64,000 nucleotides of DNA from Ariolimax columbianus (GCA_036924085.1 JAVGWX010000002.1:45502666-45566665); one strand, 5' to 3'; shown: positions 10,236 through 21,949, counted from the stretch's first letter. The notes: generated from the letters alone by a model not told the origin. Made by a program: numbers and translations.

Positions 10236-11083
10236 CTGTTCTTACTTACTTACTTAGTCGCTCCTCTTCTACCGTGAGGTGTAGAGGTTTGCCAGAGAGA
10301 ACGCCACACTGCCCTATCCGTCGTTGTTTTCCTGGCCTCTTTCAAATCCAGTCCTCTATCACTTAGAGACTGTCGTACGTTGTCTTCCCAAAGTACTTTG
10401 GGACGTCCTGTGGGTCTGCTTCCTTGACTTTTTATCTCCCATGACCGCTTTGGTATCCGATCTTCTTCCATTCTACAGACATGGCCAAACCACTGCGTGG
10501 AAACCTTGTATTTGTAATGACAAGGTTTTGTTCTCTGCAGAATCTCAGGAGTCGTTTTCCATTGTCATTAAGCCATCTTCTATATACCTACCAATCACTC
10601 CATCCCATCTAGAATAGTCGTTTCCAACTCTTGCGTTGAAGTCTCCAAGGAGAAGTATTTAATTATGACAATCGTCAAAGGTCCTTTGAAGGAGCTCATA
10701 AAATTCATCTTTTATGTCAGTGCTCTCATCTTCCTTTGGTGCACACACAGTGACGATATCGATTTGACTATTCTCCTCTTGTAGACTTAGAACCATCAGT
10801 CGTTCTGAAATGAACTTCCATCCTTTAATGTTTGCTTTGTTGTTACTATCCACTATACAGCCAACCCCTGCCCTGGCTCGTTCACTCATGGGAACTCCAC
10901 TGTAGTATAGCATGTTGCCGTCATGGTCCAGAACGCCCTGTCCCTTTTTCGTTGTTTCTGTAAGTGCCAGGACTGTCAACTTTTCTCTCTTCATCTCCTC
11001 TATTAGTTCATGTTCTTTTCCGTTCATACTTCTTACATCCCAGGTTCCGTAAATCGTGGTCTCATGTGCCATGTATGCCACTT
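10236..11083 (-). mobile_element. Internally deleted RTE element: endonuclease joined to C-terminal tail
   Basis: The element starts near 11083 and encodes TTIYGTWDVRSMNGKEHEL, LALTETTKKGQG and ARAGVGCIVDSN, the start of an RTE APE endonuclease. It then runs through GDFNAR-like sequence and GKRLLRFCREQNLVITNTRF near 10560-10500. Directly after that it reads QWFGHVCRMEEDRIPKRSWE, RPTGRPKVLWEDNVRQSL and DRAVWRSLW, which belong to the extreme C-terminus. The whole reverse transcriptase is missing at a junction near 10500. It ends in a (TAAG)n tail at 10238-10256. One frameshift lies near 10560. It would have to be moved in trans. Confidence 0.8.
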
Positions 11084-11806
11084 AAAGAACGTTGATTGAT
11101 TGAATACTCGTACAAAGAAACATAAATAAAAACAACTTAGCTTACAAAAAGACCTTTATCGGGAACTAAGGATAACACAAACCAAAATATCTAACAGAAC
11201 TATAAAGATGGTAGGTATGGGAAGAAGAATATACTAATCTTGGATCTTTTAGACACAGCTTCTCCTTCTTCTCCGATCAGGTGAAGTTAACGAAGAAGAC
11301 TGTGTTTTAGGTCTTCGCCGGTCTCATACAGCTTTTCAAGCATGGTTACTTCCCCGGCTAGGCTGCCTCACTTTGGTCTGCATTAGTGGAGCTGTCCTGC
11401 GGGATATGTTGAGATGTTTGCCATTGCACGTGGTGGTGTCTAACCCATTCTGGGGAGGTGAACCTCGAGTCTGTAATGTTCCGTACTGAGTCTGAAGATC
11501 TTTATTAGATACAGCAATACACTAATTCGGTTAGGGACGAACTCGGCCATAAGTTAGTAATGGTGAAAAGTCAAAAGCAAATTTTTTGTTTAGCTTTCAA
11601 ATCCATTTATGTCACGGAAAAACCAAAATACCACAATGATAATGGTGACTCTTTTGTTTTTATTACATAGTCAAGGTACTATTTATAGCAATGGAGATAT
11701 AAGACATTGACTTGTGAGCACCGATCTCTCAATTATGCTTCACATCCTCTCCATACTACAACTCTAATCTTTACCATCAGTAGTGTATAAAATCCAAAAT
11801 AAAAAA
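11084..11806. other. Mostly unassigned; 3'UTR of the cysteine-module gene at its right end
   Basis: I recognise no gene in 11084-11640. The part from about 11640 to 11806 would be the 3'UTR of the minus-strand cysteine-module gene. Confidence 0.4.
11659..11664 (-). terminator. Candidate polyadenylation signal AATAAA
   Basis: AATAAA on the minus strand lies about 145 bases past the TAG stop of the proposed last exon (11807). That distance is normal for a short 3'UTR and supports the terminal exon call, though the hexamer is common in AT-rich DNA. Confidence 0.4.
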
Positions 11807-11874
11807 CTAACTGCTTTCACTTTCTGTTTCTTCATCTACATCCCCATTATATATCGGCACTTGTATGCTGATAT
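11807..11874 (-). CDS. Cysteine-module gene, proposed exon 5 (acidic C-terminus)
   Basis: After a GTAGACAG acceptor the minus strand reads, in phase 1, ISIQVPIYNGDVDEETESES and then one Ser and a TAG. The acidic, Ser-rich end looks like a protein C-terminus. The phase agrees with the donor at 12308 and with every other exon of the gene. The pyrimidine tract before the acceptor is weak, so this exon is less certain than the cysteine exons. If it is not used, exon 4 reads through to a stop at 12267. Confidence 0.45.
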
Positions 11875-12307
11875 CTGTCTACTGTCAATTTCCTAGAGTC
11901 ATTCATTGTAATTATTATTATTGTTTACCTTATCAGTTCATAACGGATTCATACTATTGTTAATGTAACCACAAGTATATGTCCTTGGAGGTGAGTATAT
12001 TTTTGTTTGGTTTACAAAAATCACGCACAATCCACTTTTGCATGAATAAAATCACGAATTAAAAAGAAATTTGTGGTTTGAGGCATTTTGATCTTTGAGA
12101 CAAAATGCCAGCCAAACAGTTCAGAAGTGAAATGATATATTAACATCTGTTATTTTCAGATACTTAAGTGCGTCTTACATTATTGTTAAAAAGAATGTTC
12201 AAATCCACGTGTCTACGTCTGTATCGTTGACAACATAACACGGGCAATAACTGCAATCCGTTTTTGTTACGCCTGGCTTAGTACATAGTTGACTCTTTCG
12301 TTGTTAC

Positions 12308-12439
12308 CAAAGCAAGCGATCTCGCTTGCCCCAGGGATGATCCTACACGTGCACCTGTTTCTGATGACGCCTGCCTGGTCCCTGTAAGAGAAGAGTTCGT
12401 TCTCACGCCTGCATGTGTTGGTTAACTGGTCATAGCAGC
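12308..12439 (-). CDS. Cysteine-module gene, exon 4 (module 3)
   Basis: The acceptor TATTCAG precedes GC|TGC, a phase 1 start. The exon gives CYDQLTNTC, then a linker, then RCTCRIIPGASEIACF. It ends at TTTG|GTAACA in phase 1. It is 132 bp long, exactly the length of exon 3. The first Cys pair, C-x7-C, repeats the CLDVSSQRC spacing of exon 3. An in-frame read-through past the donor adds GNNERVNYVLSQA and a stop at 12267, giving a possible alternative 3' end by intron retention. Confidence 0.65.
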
Positions 12440-12533
12440 CTGAATACATAGAAGAAGTTCACACTTGAGTTATTTATCGTCAAATAAAGGGTATGTTAGT
12501 TATCAATTGGATTGGTGTCCTTAACTTAACTTG

Positions 12534-13503
12534 TAACAGATCTTAGCTGTAGAGAAAATATATAGGTAGGAGCTTAGACATGTTTTAACATGTAACAGTT
12601 GGGAGGAAGATAGAAAGAGCTAAGACAACCATCTTTTTTCTTTCTTCTTCGGGGAATTTGAGTCAGTGCAGCTGAACTCAGTCCCGCTAGAATTTGAGTA
12701 ACCAGAACGTACGCTTTGTCTCGAACCGCGCAGGTGGGAGTTTTGGTAAACATTCTGAACCTAACGTAAGTTATAGGCCATTTGTCTACACCGGGGAAGA
12801 TAGTGGTGGTAGACTTGTTGCCGCCTACAAACCCACGTCGTCTTGAAACCACGCAAAATGGATGGGGCTAATGGCAAGCAGACGGACAAAAACACGGGCC
12901 ATTTTGGAAATCATGTGATCTGGGGAGGCAGATCGAATATTAATCCCGGCAGAGAGACGTGAGGGGATTACTTGAGAAGACATTCTAAAGAGCAGACGGC
13001 GGAGAGAAAAGACTTCACTTCAGAGATTATACTAGAAGACTTTCGAAGGAGACGCTCAGTGGAGAGCAGGCGACAGAGTGAGGCAGATTTTTTATTGAGA
13101 AGCAGATTAGATGAGAACACTTTCGATAGAGAAGCTCAGTGGAGGGGGGGGGGGTAATGCAAATTTGAGTTGGGATTTAGGCGACGAAGAGAGGCAGTTG
13201 AAATAGATACGCAGCAAGCTAGGTAACTACCCTCATATTATGTAGTGGTCGTAATTACAAGTCGTCAGTACCCTATAGAGGCAGTCTTCAGTCATTCCAT
13301 TCATCATAATGAGTCAGTCTAACTGATCACATCGACATCACTTTGATCTCATGAATGTAAGTCGTCAGTCGCGGCTAGATGCAGTTATGCAGTGATCCCA
13401 TGTATCATATTCCATGCAGTCTATACTGATCACGTTGAGACCACTTTGATCCACCGCTTTACCGTCTGCGACAGAGCTCCATCAAATCGATCGGCTCTGG
13501 TAC
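12534..13503 (+). mobile_element. Family C dispersed element, copy 1
   Basis: This segment of about 0.97 kb is repeated in inverted orientation at 52256-54028. The termini are GTAACAGATC and, on the other strand, GTACCAGAGC, which are imperfect inverted ends. Flanking AACTTG occurs at 12528-12533 and 13504-13509 as a candidate target duplication. There is no coding capacity and no tRNA promoter. It lies in the intron between exons 3 and 4 of the cysteine-module gene. It holds empty sites for the two SINE A insertions carried by copy 2. The class of element is unknown. Confidence 0.7.
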
Positions 13504-13589
13504 AACTTGGCGTCTTTATACTGGATTAGACGACTCTGCAGAGTCTGTATACAACCAGTTTCATTTACATTACCTTGCTCTAAAAGCTA

Positions 13590-14340
13590 TGCGCATCCGA
13601 TCTATTCTTAAATGCATTAATTATCCATGCCCCCACTATTTCCTGTAACAGTGCATTCCAATCATTCACCACTCTCTGGCTAAACAAATATTTTCTAATA
13701 TCCAGCCTGGACCTTTCTTTAGTTAATTTGTAGCTATCCCCTCTTGTTTTTGTAGGTGGTTGTATTTAAAAAAAAACGTTATAGTCTAATTCATCCGTTC
13801 CTATGATTTTCTTATAAACCTGTATTAAGTCATCTCGAACTTTTCTCTTTTCTAGACACTGTAGGTCGATTTTTTATAGTCTTTCCACATAACTGTAATT
13901 CTGGAATCTCACTACCAGCTTTGTCGCTCTTTTTTTGTATCCTTTCCAGCATGTTTATATCCCCTCTATGATAAGGACTCCTGTACACAGTACTCTAATC
14001 TAGGTATAACTAATGCTTTATACAGTTTGACTATTACTTCCTTACTCCAATGTTTAATATTTCTTTTCATCATTCCTAACATTGCATTTGCCTTTTTCAC
14101 TGCTACCTGGACTTGCTCACTCACCTTACATGCATGATCTATTATAACCCCTAGGTCCCTTTCCTTTTCCATCTTTCTAATATTGTTTTCTCCCATTCTG
14201 TAATTATGTTCCATATTGTATCTACCCATGGGGATGACTGTACATTTATATACATTAAACTCCATTTTCCAGCTTACAGACCATTCTCCAAATTTATCTA
14301 AATCCGACCTCAATATATTCCGTTCTGCTTTAGATGAGTT
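13590..14340 (-). mobile_element. CR1-like LINE fragment, end of reverse transcriptase
   Basis: A minus-strand frame from 14313 to 13966 encodes LDKFGEWSVSWKMEFNVYKC, KERDLGVIIDHACKVSEQVQ, ANAMLGMMKRNIKHWSKEV and LYKALVIPRLEYCVQ. This is the classic thumb of CR1/Jockey-type reverse transcriptases. Beyond 13966 the homology continues through stops to about 13600. It is a 5'-truncated, dead copy inside an intron of the cysteine-module gene. Confidence 0.82.
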
Positions 14341-14394
14341 TTAGATGTCCTATCTCCTAATTTTCTTAATTTGAAGGCTCGCATCAGTGTCAAG

Positions 14395-14565
14395 TGGAAC
14401 ATACTAGCCAAGACAACCTCCTCATGTTCACGTCGTGCACACACTGTATTACATTAGCTCGGCCAACGAGGTGGAACTTGAAACTGTGATCCCCGTAGTG
14501 GTGAGCCTACAGTGAGAAGAACCCATACCACCTTCTTCAGTATGCCTTGTAATGTAAGAAGAGAC
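14395..14565 (+). repeat. Family B' repeat fragment
   Basis: The segment carries TCGGCCAACGAGGT and ATCCCCGTAGTGGTGAGCCT, matching the middle of family B' copies at 41800-42040 and 43140-43432. It is diverged and incomplete. Confidence 0.5.
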
Positions 14566-15964
14566 ACTCCAAGCCCGTTACCGTTAATTAATTAATTAAT
14601 TCATCCAATCATTCAATTGTTCGTTCTTTTATTCATCATTTCGCTCCACTGTGAAGGACTGGCCACACTGCATCTGACCCACTTTTAAAGAAAGCAGAAT
14701 GCAAGGCTACCCTATTACTGACGCTGTCCAAGTGTATCCCACGCGTGGAAGAGTTTGTCGCTCTGGGAACGGACTTTACTGTCATTTCCGGTCACACGTG
14801 AAAACACATGTCTGATGCTGTCGCCATCTTTGCTTGCAATGATCACATATTATATTTATTGTTATTCGAAACTACTGATACTGCGCTCTTGGCGATGTTT
14901 GTCTGGTAGCCGGTTGCGGCTGCTCTTTTATATATCTAGACGAATTGAAGAAGGTGGACCTGTTCCTTTCAGACTGTAGTGCAATGCTAGACTTCTCAGT
15001 GGACTCACCACTATGATAACGCGAGTTAGTGGTTTACTATTCTAAGCAGGGAGGTAGCGAGGGCTGGGCTGGACGTCCGCTTGTTAAAGGAAAGTGAAGT
15101 GTCTGATACAGCCTTTCCTTTCCAGGTGTAGAGATCGCCGTTGGATTCACTGTTCGGCTTGCCGTTCAGGAATTTCCATGCCAATGACCTCTCCTACATT
15201 ATTGTGTCCCCAGCAGCACCTTCATGAGGGGCCCCCTGTTTCTTACAGAGCCTGTTGTGGGGCGCCACCGAGTACCCGGCGGTATAACTGGGCGGGCAGA
15301 TTGGGCTCATTAGCCTTGGTTGGCAGCCAATCTAAGAGAAGGTAAACTCTGACTCTAAACCTGGGTAGACGAAGCTCGTTAGCCTGTTCAGGCAGTTCTC
15401 ATAGGAGAGGAGGAACTCTGATTTTAAACCTACAAGTCCCATGGCGTGCTAGCTAGTCTTAGAACGATAAAAATATAGGATGTCTCGAGTAATTAGCATC
15501 TGTGGGCAACGACTCCACTGCCTTGTGGTTATCTCAGGAGAGGGTAGGGCTACGGGAGTAAACCCAGACAGAAAATCCGGAGTGGTTTCAAAATTGCGAA
15601 CTCATTCCAGCAGCTCCTGCAGTTGAGTTGGTGCCAAATTGTCATGCTTTGCATTCCTTTGGATTACACAAGCAAGGCCGAGAGGGGGATCCTGCAGTTT
15701 GGGCATCCCAGAGTCTCCATATTCAGCGCCCAGGCTTGCGCCATGACAGGCTACTCACAGAATACCACGCGCATGGTTTGCAAAGACTGAGACACCAATG
15801 AAAGATTCTAAGCAGCATAATACTTGAACTAGTATTTCTATATCTTTCTTGCAAACCTAGTCAAGATTCTGCTAGGTGTAAAAACCTAAATATTTAGGAG
15901 TCTTTAGGGTTTTACTTTCATTCACTGCATGCAAACCTCACTGGTAATTATTATTCTTTCTAAC
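14566..15964. other. Intronic, no gene recognised
   Basis: Intron of the cysteine-module gene. A short TTAA run sits near 14586. Two similar lines near 15290-15440 (GTTAGCC...GGCAG...AGGAACTCTGA) look like an old direct duplication. Nothing else is supported. Confidence 0.5.
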
Positions 15965-16096
15965 CTATTGCATTTCGAAGACCTTCATATCGGAGCATGC
16001 CATTTTCTGCCGTCTTAGAGCAAAGGAAGGCGTGACATCTAACAGACCAGTTATGACCTACAGGGACACATCTTTGGCTTGATACATCCAAACAAC
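15965..16096 (-). CDS. Cysteine-module gene, exon 3 (module 2)
   Basis: The acceptor CATTGCTTCCAG precedes GT|TGT (phase 1), and the donor ATAG|GTTAGA is also phase 1. The 132-bp exon encodes CLDVSSQRC, then VPVGHNWSVRCHAFLCSKT and a linker ending YEGLRNAI. The next exon supplies GC. Four Cys are spaced C-x7-C-x10-C-x4-C. The GHNW...C....C pattern resembles von Willebrand factor C-type folds. No stop lies inside. The donor GTTAGA is not optimal. Confidence 0.65.
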
Positions 16097-16469
16097 CTGG
16101 AAGCAATGCAAGATAGCAAGTTCTGTTAAATTCTTTCATGATTGCATATGATAACAATGACGATTTGTTGAGAATATACCTATATACATGTTAAAACGTT
16201 ATATATTGTGAACATTCTGAACTAGTTATAAAACTAATGACAACCATCCGAGTTGTGAATGGAGATAATGTTCAACATTAGTTGACGTTATGGTCAAAAG
16301 GCTTACCAAGCCAAGGATATTTAACTTCAATGTAAAGTATGTCATTTTATATGTAGCGAAAACATGATCAAACTCAATATTTAGAGATTACACGGCTTCA
16401 TCAAGACATCCCTGAGAAAGATGTTGGTCATACAGTGGCTCGACAAAATCACACACGAAGCTAATGGGA
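16097..16469. other. Intronic, no gene recognised
   Basis: AT-rich intron sequence between the exon 3 acceptor and a LINE fragment. No feature is supported. Confidence 0.5.
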
Positions 16470-16735
16470 GAAAGCAGGATGTAGACAGATGAAATAGGAG
16501 ATCTTAGGAAGAAGGAGGCGTTGGGTAGGTCACACATTACCAAAGCTCCAATCCAATATCACCAGGCAATATTTGTTGTGGACCTCACAAGGAAAAAGAG
16601 ACAAGGGAAGACGAGAGATCACGCGAAGAAGAGACCTACCGGCAGATACAAGAAAAGCAGAGAGAAGCTGGAAAGAACTCGAGAAAATAGGACAGGACGC
16701 TCTGTTTGACGAAGGTTGGCTGTTAACCTATGTAT
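16470..16735 (+). mobile_element. LINE C-terminal fragment
   Basis: The plus strand gives RRRWVGHTLPKLQSNITRQY and then QGKRDKGRREITRRRDL, RKAERSWKELEKIG. This is the recognisable end of a non-LTR element in which similar tails read WxGHxLRK...GKRxRGRP. Frameshifted and truncated at both ends. Confidence 0.65.
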
Positions 16736-16904
16736 CCTAAGGTAATAAGGGTTTAAAAGAAGAATTAATTCACGTTTTATACAAGAGAGAAAGACAAACA
16801 CTCCTCATACAATCTCGCTTTAAGCATCTCTTACTTTCACAAACTTTTGTCAGAAACGTTAACTTCAAACTATCCCTGTCAGTGATTTCCCCTTTACACG
16901 TCTG

Positions 16905-17250
16905 CTGTACCCAGATGGATGTGATGACCTGACTCGAATGGTACCCGAATCGAGTTGTGTCTGAACCCAAGTAATGCCCGGACCAGAGTGGTGCCCAGAC
17001 TGAAGTGGTACCCATACCCGAGTGGTGTCGGACCGACTGCTACCCAGATCGATGTGGTGACCGGACCCACGTAATGCCCCAGACCGATGGTGTCCAGACC
17101 GATGGTGTCCACACCGAAGTGGTGCCCGACTTAAGTAGCTCTCGAACCCGAGTAGCACACTCACTTAAGTGGTGCCCAGACCGATGGTGTCCAGACCTAA
17201 GTAGTGCCCAGTCGGAAGTGGGACCTATATTCGACTTGTGCCCGGGTCCA
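16905..17250. repeat. Degenerate minisatellite of about 20-22 bp
   Basis: Tandem units resemble GACCGAAGTGGTGCCCAGAC with much variation. Apparent reading frames across it are by-products of the repeat. Confidence 0.75.
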
Positions 17251-17554
17251 AAAGAATAGCACTACTGTAACTATGCTACTTAATCCGCCTATGAAAATAA
17301 TAGAAAACATGCTTTGTGTAGCTAGTTGTAGTCATGGCCCTGTGCTTCCCCTGAAACGAGAAGGTGATTCAAATAAAACATGTCCTGGTACCATTTTCTC
17401 AATTTAATTTACAAGCACCCAGGAACAACATATGACTAGAAAAGGTGGGGGTTGCGGAGGGCGTGTAGTGTGATGAATGCATAGCGAAGTTGTTAGTGAC
17501 GCGGTTTGCAACTCAAACAAGCATATGTTCGGATCCAGAAAGGTAGTGCTCTTC
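17251..17554. other. No gene seen
   Basis: Intronic stretch with no recognised repeat or coding signal. Confidence 0.45.
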
Positions 17555-18295
17555 ATCATCATCATCATTATCATCATCATCATCATCATCAGTTCCATAA
17601 CCTGAAAGGTCATTGGGGCATTAATACTGCAGATTGTTGAACCAGTTCCCGCCACTCCACTCGGTTTTGTGCCAGGTTATTTGTTCAAGCTATGGACATT
17701 CCCGTTCCCTCTCTGATGTCTTCCCATCTCTTTTTCTGCCTCCATCTCTTACGCTTCTCAGGCACAGTACCTTGCAGGGCCGTCTTGTCAACATCAGACG
17801 ATCTTGAAATATGCCCATCCCTTGTGAGCTTGCGTGCTTTTACCATACCCAATAGATTTTTATATTGGTCGACCTCTCTCTTAATGATGTCCCGAACTGC
17901 TTTATTCGTGACGTGGTCTAGATACGAAATGCCGAGAATTCGACGCAGGCATCTCATCTCCATTGCACAAATTCGTCGCCCTAGAACCGTAAAGGTACCC
18001 GGAAGTGATAAGTGCATATATTAAACTGAACTTGGATTTCAGGTTGATGTTTTTGTCCCTCCATTTTCGGCCCCAGTTTGGTCAGGGCAGCCATGGTCAT
18101 CGCTGTTCTTGCCTGAATCTTAGTTCTGGAACTTTCGCATCCGTCAGTGCTCCCGGGTATTTAACTGTTTAACAATTCCCAATAGTTCACCTTTGATCGC
18201 AATCGGAGTTGTTAGGCCCTCTGGTACGTTGCCCATGATTTTGCTCTTTTCTGCACTAATTTCCAATCCAAACTATTAAGTGCTCTTATGGGAAG
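17555..18295 (-). mobile_element. RTE/BovB-like LINE 3' half with (ATG)n tail
   Basis: Minus-strand translation contains LGLEISAEKSKIMGN-like sequence near 18270, TKIQARTAMTMAALTKLGPK, AMEMRCLRRILGISYLDHVT, LLGMVKARKLTRDGHISRSS and KKRWEDIREGTGMSIA. It ends in a run of CAT/ATG triplets at 17555-17592, the microsatellite tail of the element. Frame changes and stops show it is dead. Same group as 7457-8785 but another subfamily. Confidence 0.8.
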
Positions 18296-19481
18296 TAAAT
18301 CCAGTTTTAAAATGAGTACTGAAGTCGAACACATTGGACTGTAAAGCAGAAAAAAGTACAATGTTTTAAGAAGCAAAGCGAATGAAAACAAGAGTGATTG
18401 AGAAAACATTGAAAAACAAATTCATTACACTGCGCTTGTGTTACCAACAACAATTATTGAGAGAAGATTAACAATTTATGTCTCTTTACTTTTGTTACTT
18501 ACAGTTATGATTTAGAGAACATTAACAATATATATATCTAAGGGACCGGTACCACTGCACTCCAGGGACACTCATATGTGCTCAGTCTATTTCAGCATAT
18601 GATGCAAAATTTGATACGGGTGGTACTTGTAGCTTGGTGGCACTACACACTCCTGATCGGTCCTTGTAGACGTTCGTCCCAGCCCGACCTTCACTTGATT
18701 CCAAACTCGTTAAGTATGAATACAAATAAAAACATCAAAACTGTTGAGACAATCTAGGCGATTCGTAACGGCTCAATGACAAAAACAAAATGGATTTAGT
18801 AAAAATGTTCTAAATCGAAGCTGGTCAAAAGGTAAATGACATAAAATGGTAACGAAATTTGCCAACTGTTTCTGTATCACATATTCATAAATTTTTGTGT
18901 CATTTCAGTCTTTTCTCCCCCTTCATCCACCCTTAGAAAATGTGTTAATTCTACGGGTACTTTCCCTGAGAGGGGCCCGGGGCTTTTAATGGAGAGGAAG
19001 TAATCGGTCCACTGACCTGCATGCATATCTTGTCTGGAAAGGCGACTAAAGAGAGAGTTGTGCTGGAGGCTAACAATGTCATCGTGTTAAACAAATTGCT
19101 ACAAAAACCACCACAGCAAAAGCATACAAAGTGCTTTGGAGCAGGCTTCCTAAAAGAGGCCGTGTAGTAGATATCCTATACTCCGGCTGAAGTGAAAATG
19201 AAATAATAAAGAAGACTACGAGTACTTTCAAAGCTATAAAGTCAAGTCTATCATTGTTGCAATGAGCTTCGACATGGTCGGGGCAGAATATCCCCACAAG
19301 CCATTGAAGGATTAAAACACTATATGCGCTGTCGACTCAATTCATCTAGATTTTCGTCACATTATCTGTTCTAGGCTATCAGTCTACAAACATTTAACTT
19401 AAATACGGAAGTAGTGCTGCAGACAGTTGTTTTACTGTGAGGCTGAAAACAGAAATGGTGTTTCAGAATGCACAAACTCAC
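18296..19481. other. Intronic, no gene recognised
   Basis: Intron of the cysteine-module gene between exons 2 and 3. I see no supported feature. Confidence 0.45.
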
Positions 19482-19604
19482 CGTCTTGGTAAATTTGGTA
19501 AGAGCCGAACTCACACCTGTAGGTCACACATCGTGTCTCGTGGCTTATTCTGAAGAGCTCACCATGTTTATAATACTGAGTGCGGTCCACAGTGCAAGCG
19601 TATT
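19482..19604 (-). CDS. Cysteine-module gene, exon 2 (module 1)
   Basis: The acceptor CCGAGGCAG precedes AA|TAC (phase 1), and the donor GACG|GTGAGT is strong and phase 1. The 123-bp exon encodes YACTVDRTQYYKHGELFRIS, then HETRCVTYRCEFGSYQIYQD. The pattern C...YYKHGELF...C..Y.C...GC is what single-domain VWC (SVWC) modules look like. The following Gly-Cys is completed by exon 3. Repetitive DNA on both sides shows no such coding signal, which argues for a selected exon. Confidence 0.68.
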
Positions 19605-20268
19605 CTGCCTCGGATATACACGATCAGGGAAGACCAGAAGCAACACAAATGTAAATATCGATTCATTAAAACAAAACGAAACAAACAACAAAAGAAAGCC
19701 TGCACAATTTGAAAAAATTAGTTACGTACATTTTTACGATAACAACAACATAATAACATGTATATTCTTCTTTATTGTAATAATTTTAAAGTCAATATTA
19801 AGAATAATCGGAATACTATTAACAATGACACAATAATAACAATTATCAATATCATCTCTTTTTCCACTTTCACTGCAATAGGACACTAGCACTGTTAATT
19901 CATTTGGCTTGCTTGCAGGAAACGTGTGCCAAAGCACCTACATGCCTTTGGCGGTGGTGGCTTCTGAAGCATCTTGCTATACACGACAAACGTGCATGTA
20001 CCATGTTAAAAACAAAGTGAAAAAACATTTATTATAAATGGGTATGGTCAGATACCGCATCGAGACGAAAACACGAACGAAACCTACGTAACGACCAATA
20101 GGCCTTCATCAGGGACAACCAACAACAACAAGTAACTAGCGAATCAAAGTACAATTATCTGTAGAAGCTTTTTATATATAAAACAGGTTCAAATTACAAT
20201 ATTCGTGTGCTACACAACTATTTGTCATGGCACGTCAAAGTGCACACCTCTGGAAATGTTGTTTAACT
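19605..20268. other. Intronic, no gene recognised
   Basis: AT-rich intron between exons 1 and 2 of the cysteine-module gene. No repeat family assigned. Confidence 0.45.
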
Positions 20269-20660
20269 AGTCTCACTACAAGGAAAGGGATCAAGCTGCT
20301 GATTAGAGCATGAACTGCAACGGTCAGCGAGCCATAGCTGGCTGCTAGCGTCAGGGTCAGCGAACCAGAGCTGACAAGATCCTTATTCACCTCGACGCGG
20401 TGATCCTGGATAACAAGCTGCAACAGAGCAGACTGGCTAAGTAGAAGGGATCGAACAGGGAGGGCAACCCAGTACTAAAAAATGCTTGCTGAAGTCGGAT
20501 GTGTTGGACCGAAAGGTGCAAATATCGCAGTCAAGCTGTAAACCCCGACACAACGCATTCCGTTCTCTGGACTATATTCCGCAACTTGTAAAGCTTTTTT
20601 TCAGGATTTGCTAGAGGCAGATTGAGAACGAAGAAGAAGAAGAAGAAGAAGAAGAAGAAG
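20269..20660 (+). repeat. SINE A copy A1 with (GAA)n tail
   Basis: It begins GGGATCAAG and shares long blocks with A2-A4, for example GCTGAAGTCGGATGTGTTGG and CCGAAAGGTGCAAATATCGC. It ends TTGAGAACGAAGAAGAAG with a GAA tract at 20629-20660. It is more diverged than A2 and A3. Possible flanking duplication CTACAAGGAAA/CTTAAAGGAAA is imperfect. Confidence 0.85.
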
Positions 20661-21430
20661 AAAACTTAAAGGAAAACAAAGCCCAAACCAGAGACACGGT
20701 AGTGTTCCCAGTATAATTCCATATCGTCATAGTGATCGACAAAAACCATATAAATAATGAATCGAACAGACAGCCAGAAACACTCACAGAGACCATTTAT
20801 AATTTAAACATTGAGTATACAATATATAACCTCAAGAAGCATTCAAATGAAGCAGCGGATAGAATGTAAATAGAAGGACGAAGAAGAGTCCAAACGGAAG
20901 AAAAGACAACATTTGCAGAAATAAAAAGTAATCCGCCTAGGCAACCAGGACCCATCATGCTGACTGTCCATGGCCACGGTTGATGGCAGAGTCCCAGGTT
21001 GTATGCAGGGCAGATGGAATGAAGGCGATGCGTCTCAGCCAGGTGTTGTGCGGTAGGTCTGGAGGACAACTCCAAGACGTGTGCTGTCTTTTTCCGCCCC
21101 TGATATCCTGGAAAAAGTGTACAAGCTGTTTAGTAGCCGGGACGTCGTGAGGAAGGCCACATTCTCAAAGAAAGAAAAGCGACGCCGATCCAGCGCGAGG
21201 AAATGCTCTCGAGTTGTGTTCGCATAGAGACCTCGTCGTTAGTGATCAGGTCTTGTCGGCAGACTCCAAAGATACCTGGTTGATCGCTCACGCGGAAGAT
21301 CTGGAGCCCCTTATGGTCTCCCTGAAAATCGTTAAGGTCTCGGAGCCAAAGCGAAAACCAGCATCAATGGCAAATTGCATCAAGCAGACCCAAAGTTTGG
21401 TTTACCATAAACATACTATTTCTTAGTAAT
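20661..21430. other. Intronic, no gene recognised
   Basis: A GC-richer stretch around 20930-21350 has no recognised homology. It may be the remains of another repeat. Confidence 0.4.
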
Positions 21431-21570
21431 GTCTGATTAGCGTAGTTCTAGAGAACTCGCTTTGCACCGCTAAGGTACAGGGTTCAAATCTCAATACCGC
21501 CATGCTCCAGTCGATCCATCTGTAAATGGGTACATCGTTTACTGTTAGAGAAGAAACCACTGAGAAATAT
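21431..21570 (+). repeat. tRNA-derived SINE fragment
   Basis: An A-box-like TAGCGTAGTTCTAGAG and a B-box-like GGGTTCAAATCTC have roughly tRNA spacing. They are followed by CCAGTCGATCCATCTGTAAA, a segment also seen at 44650-44770 and 54505-54540. It is a retroposon head, not a functional tRNA gene. Confidence 0.55.
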
Positions 21571-21770
21571 ACTTGGGTCGTAAGCCCTCATAAACAAACC
21601 TCATGCAAAAAAGGCTAACACTTCATCCCTTATGGCAGTCTGCTATGAAACTACCATTACCTTACTTCTCGCCAAGAAAAACATGAAGGGACAACACTCG
21701 AATACATCACAGAAGACTCAGACACCATCTGGCCAATAAGTGAAAAATGAGACACAAATGCGTGTGATTG

Positions 21771-21788
21771 TGGGGGGGGGGGGGGGGG
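21771..21788. repeat. Poly-G run
   Basis: Seventeen to eighteen consecutive G bases, prone to length error in assemblies. Confidence 0.9.
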
Positions 21789-21949
21789 TGGGTTAGATAA
21801 ACAGTAGAGCCTGTTCTCAAAGTCCGTCGACAACGCGGGAGGAGCAGAGGCACATACTGACCTGATTCCATCCAATTGAGGGATATACCGTATGGTGACG
21901 AGAGAAGTTTTTGAGGGAAATAGATGTGGTTAATTCTTCTGCTCTTCTT

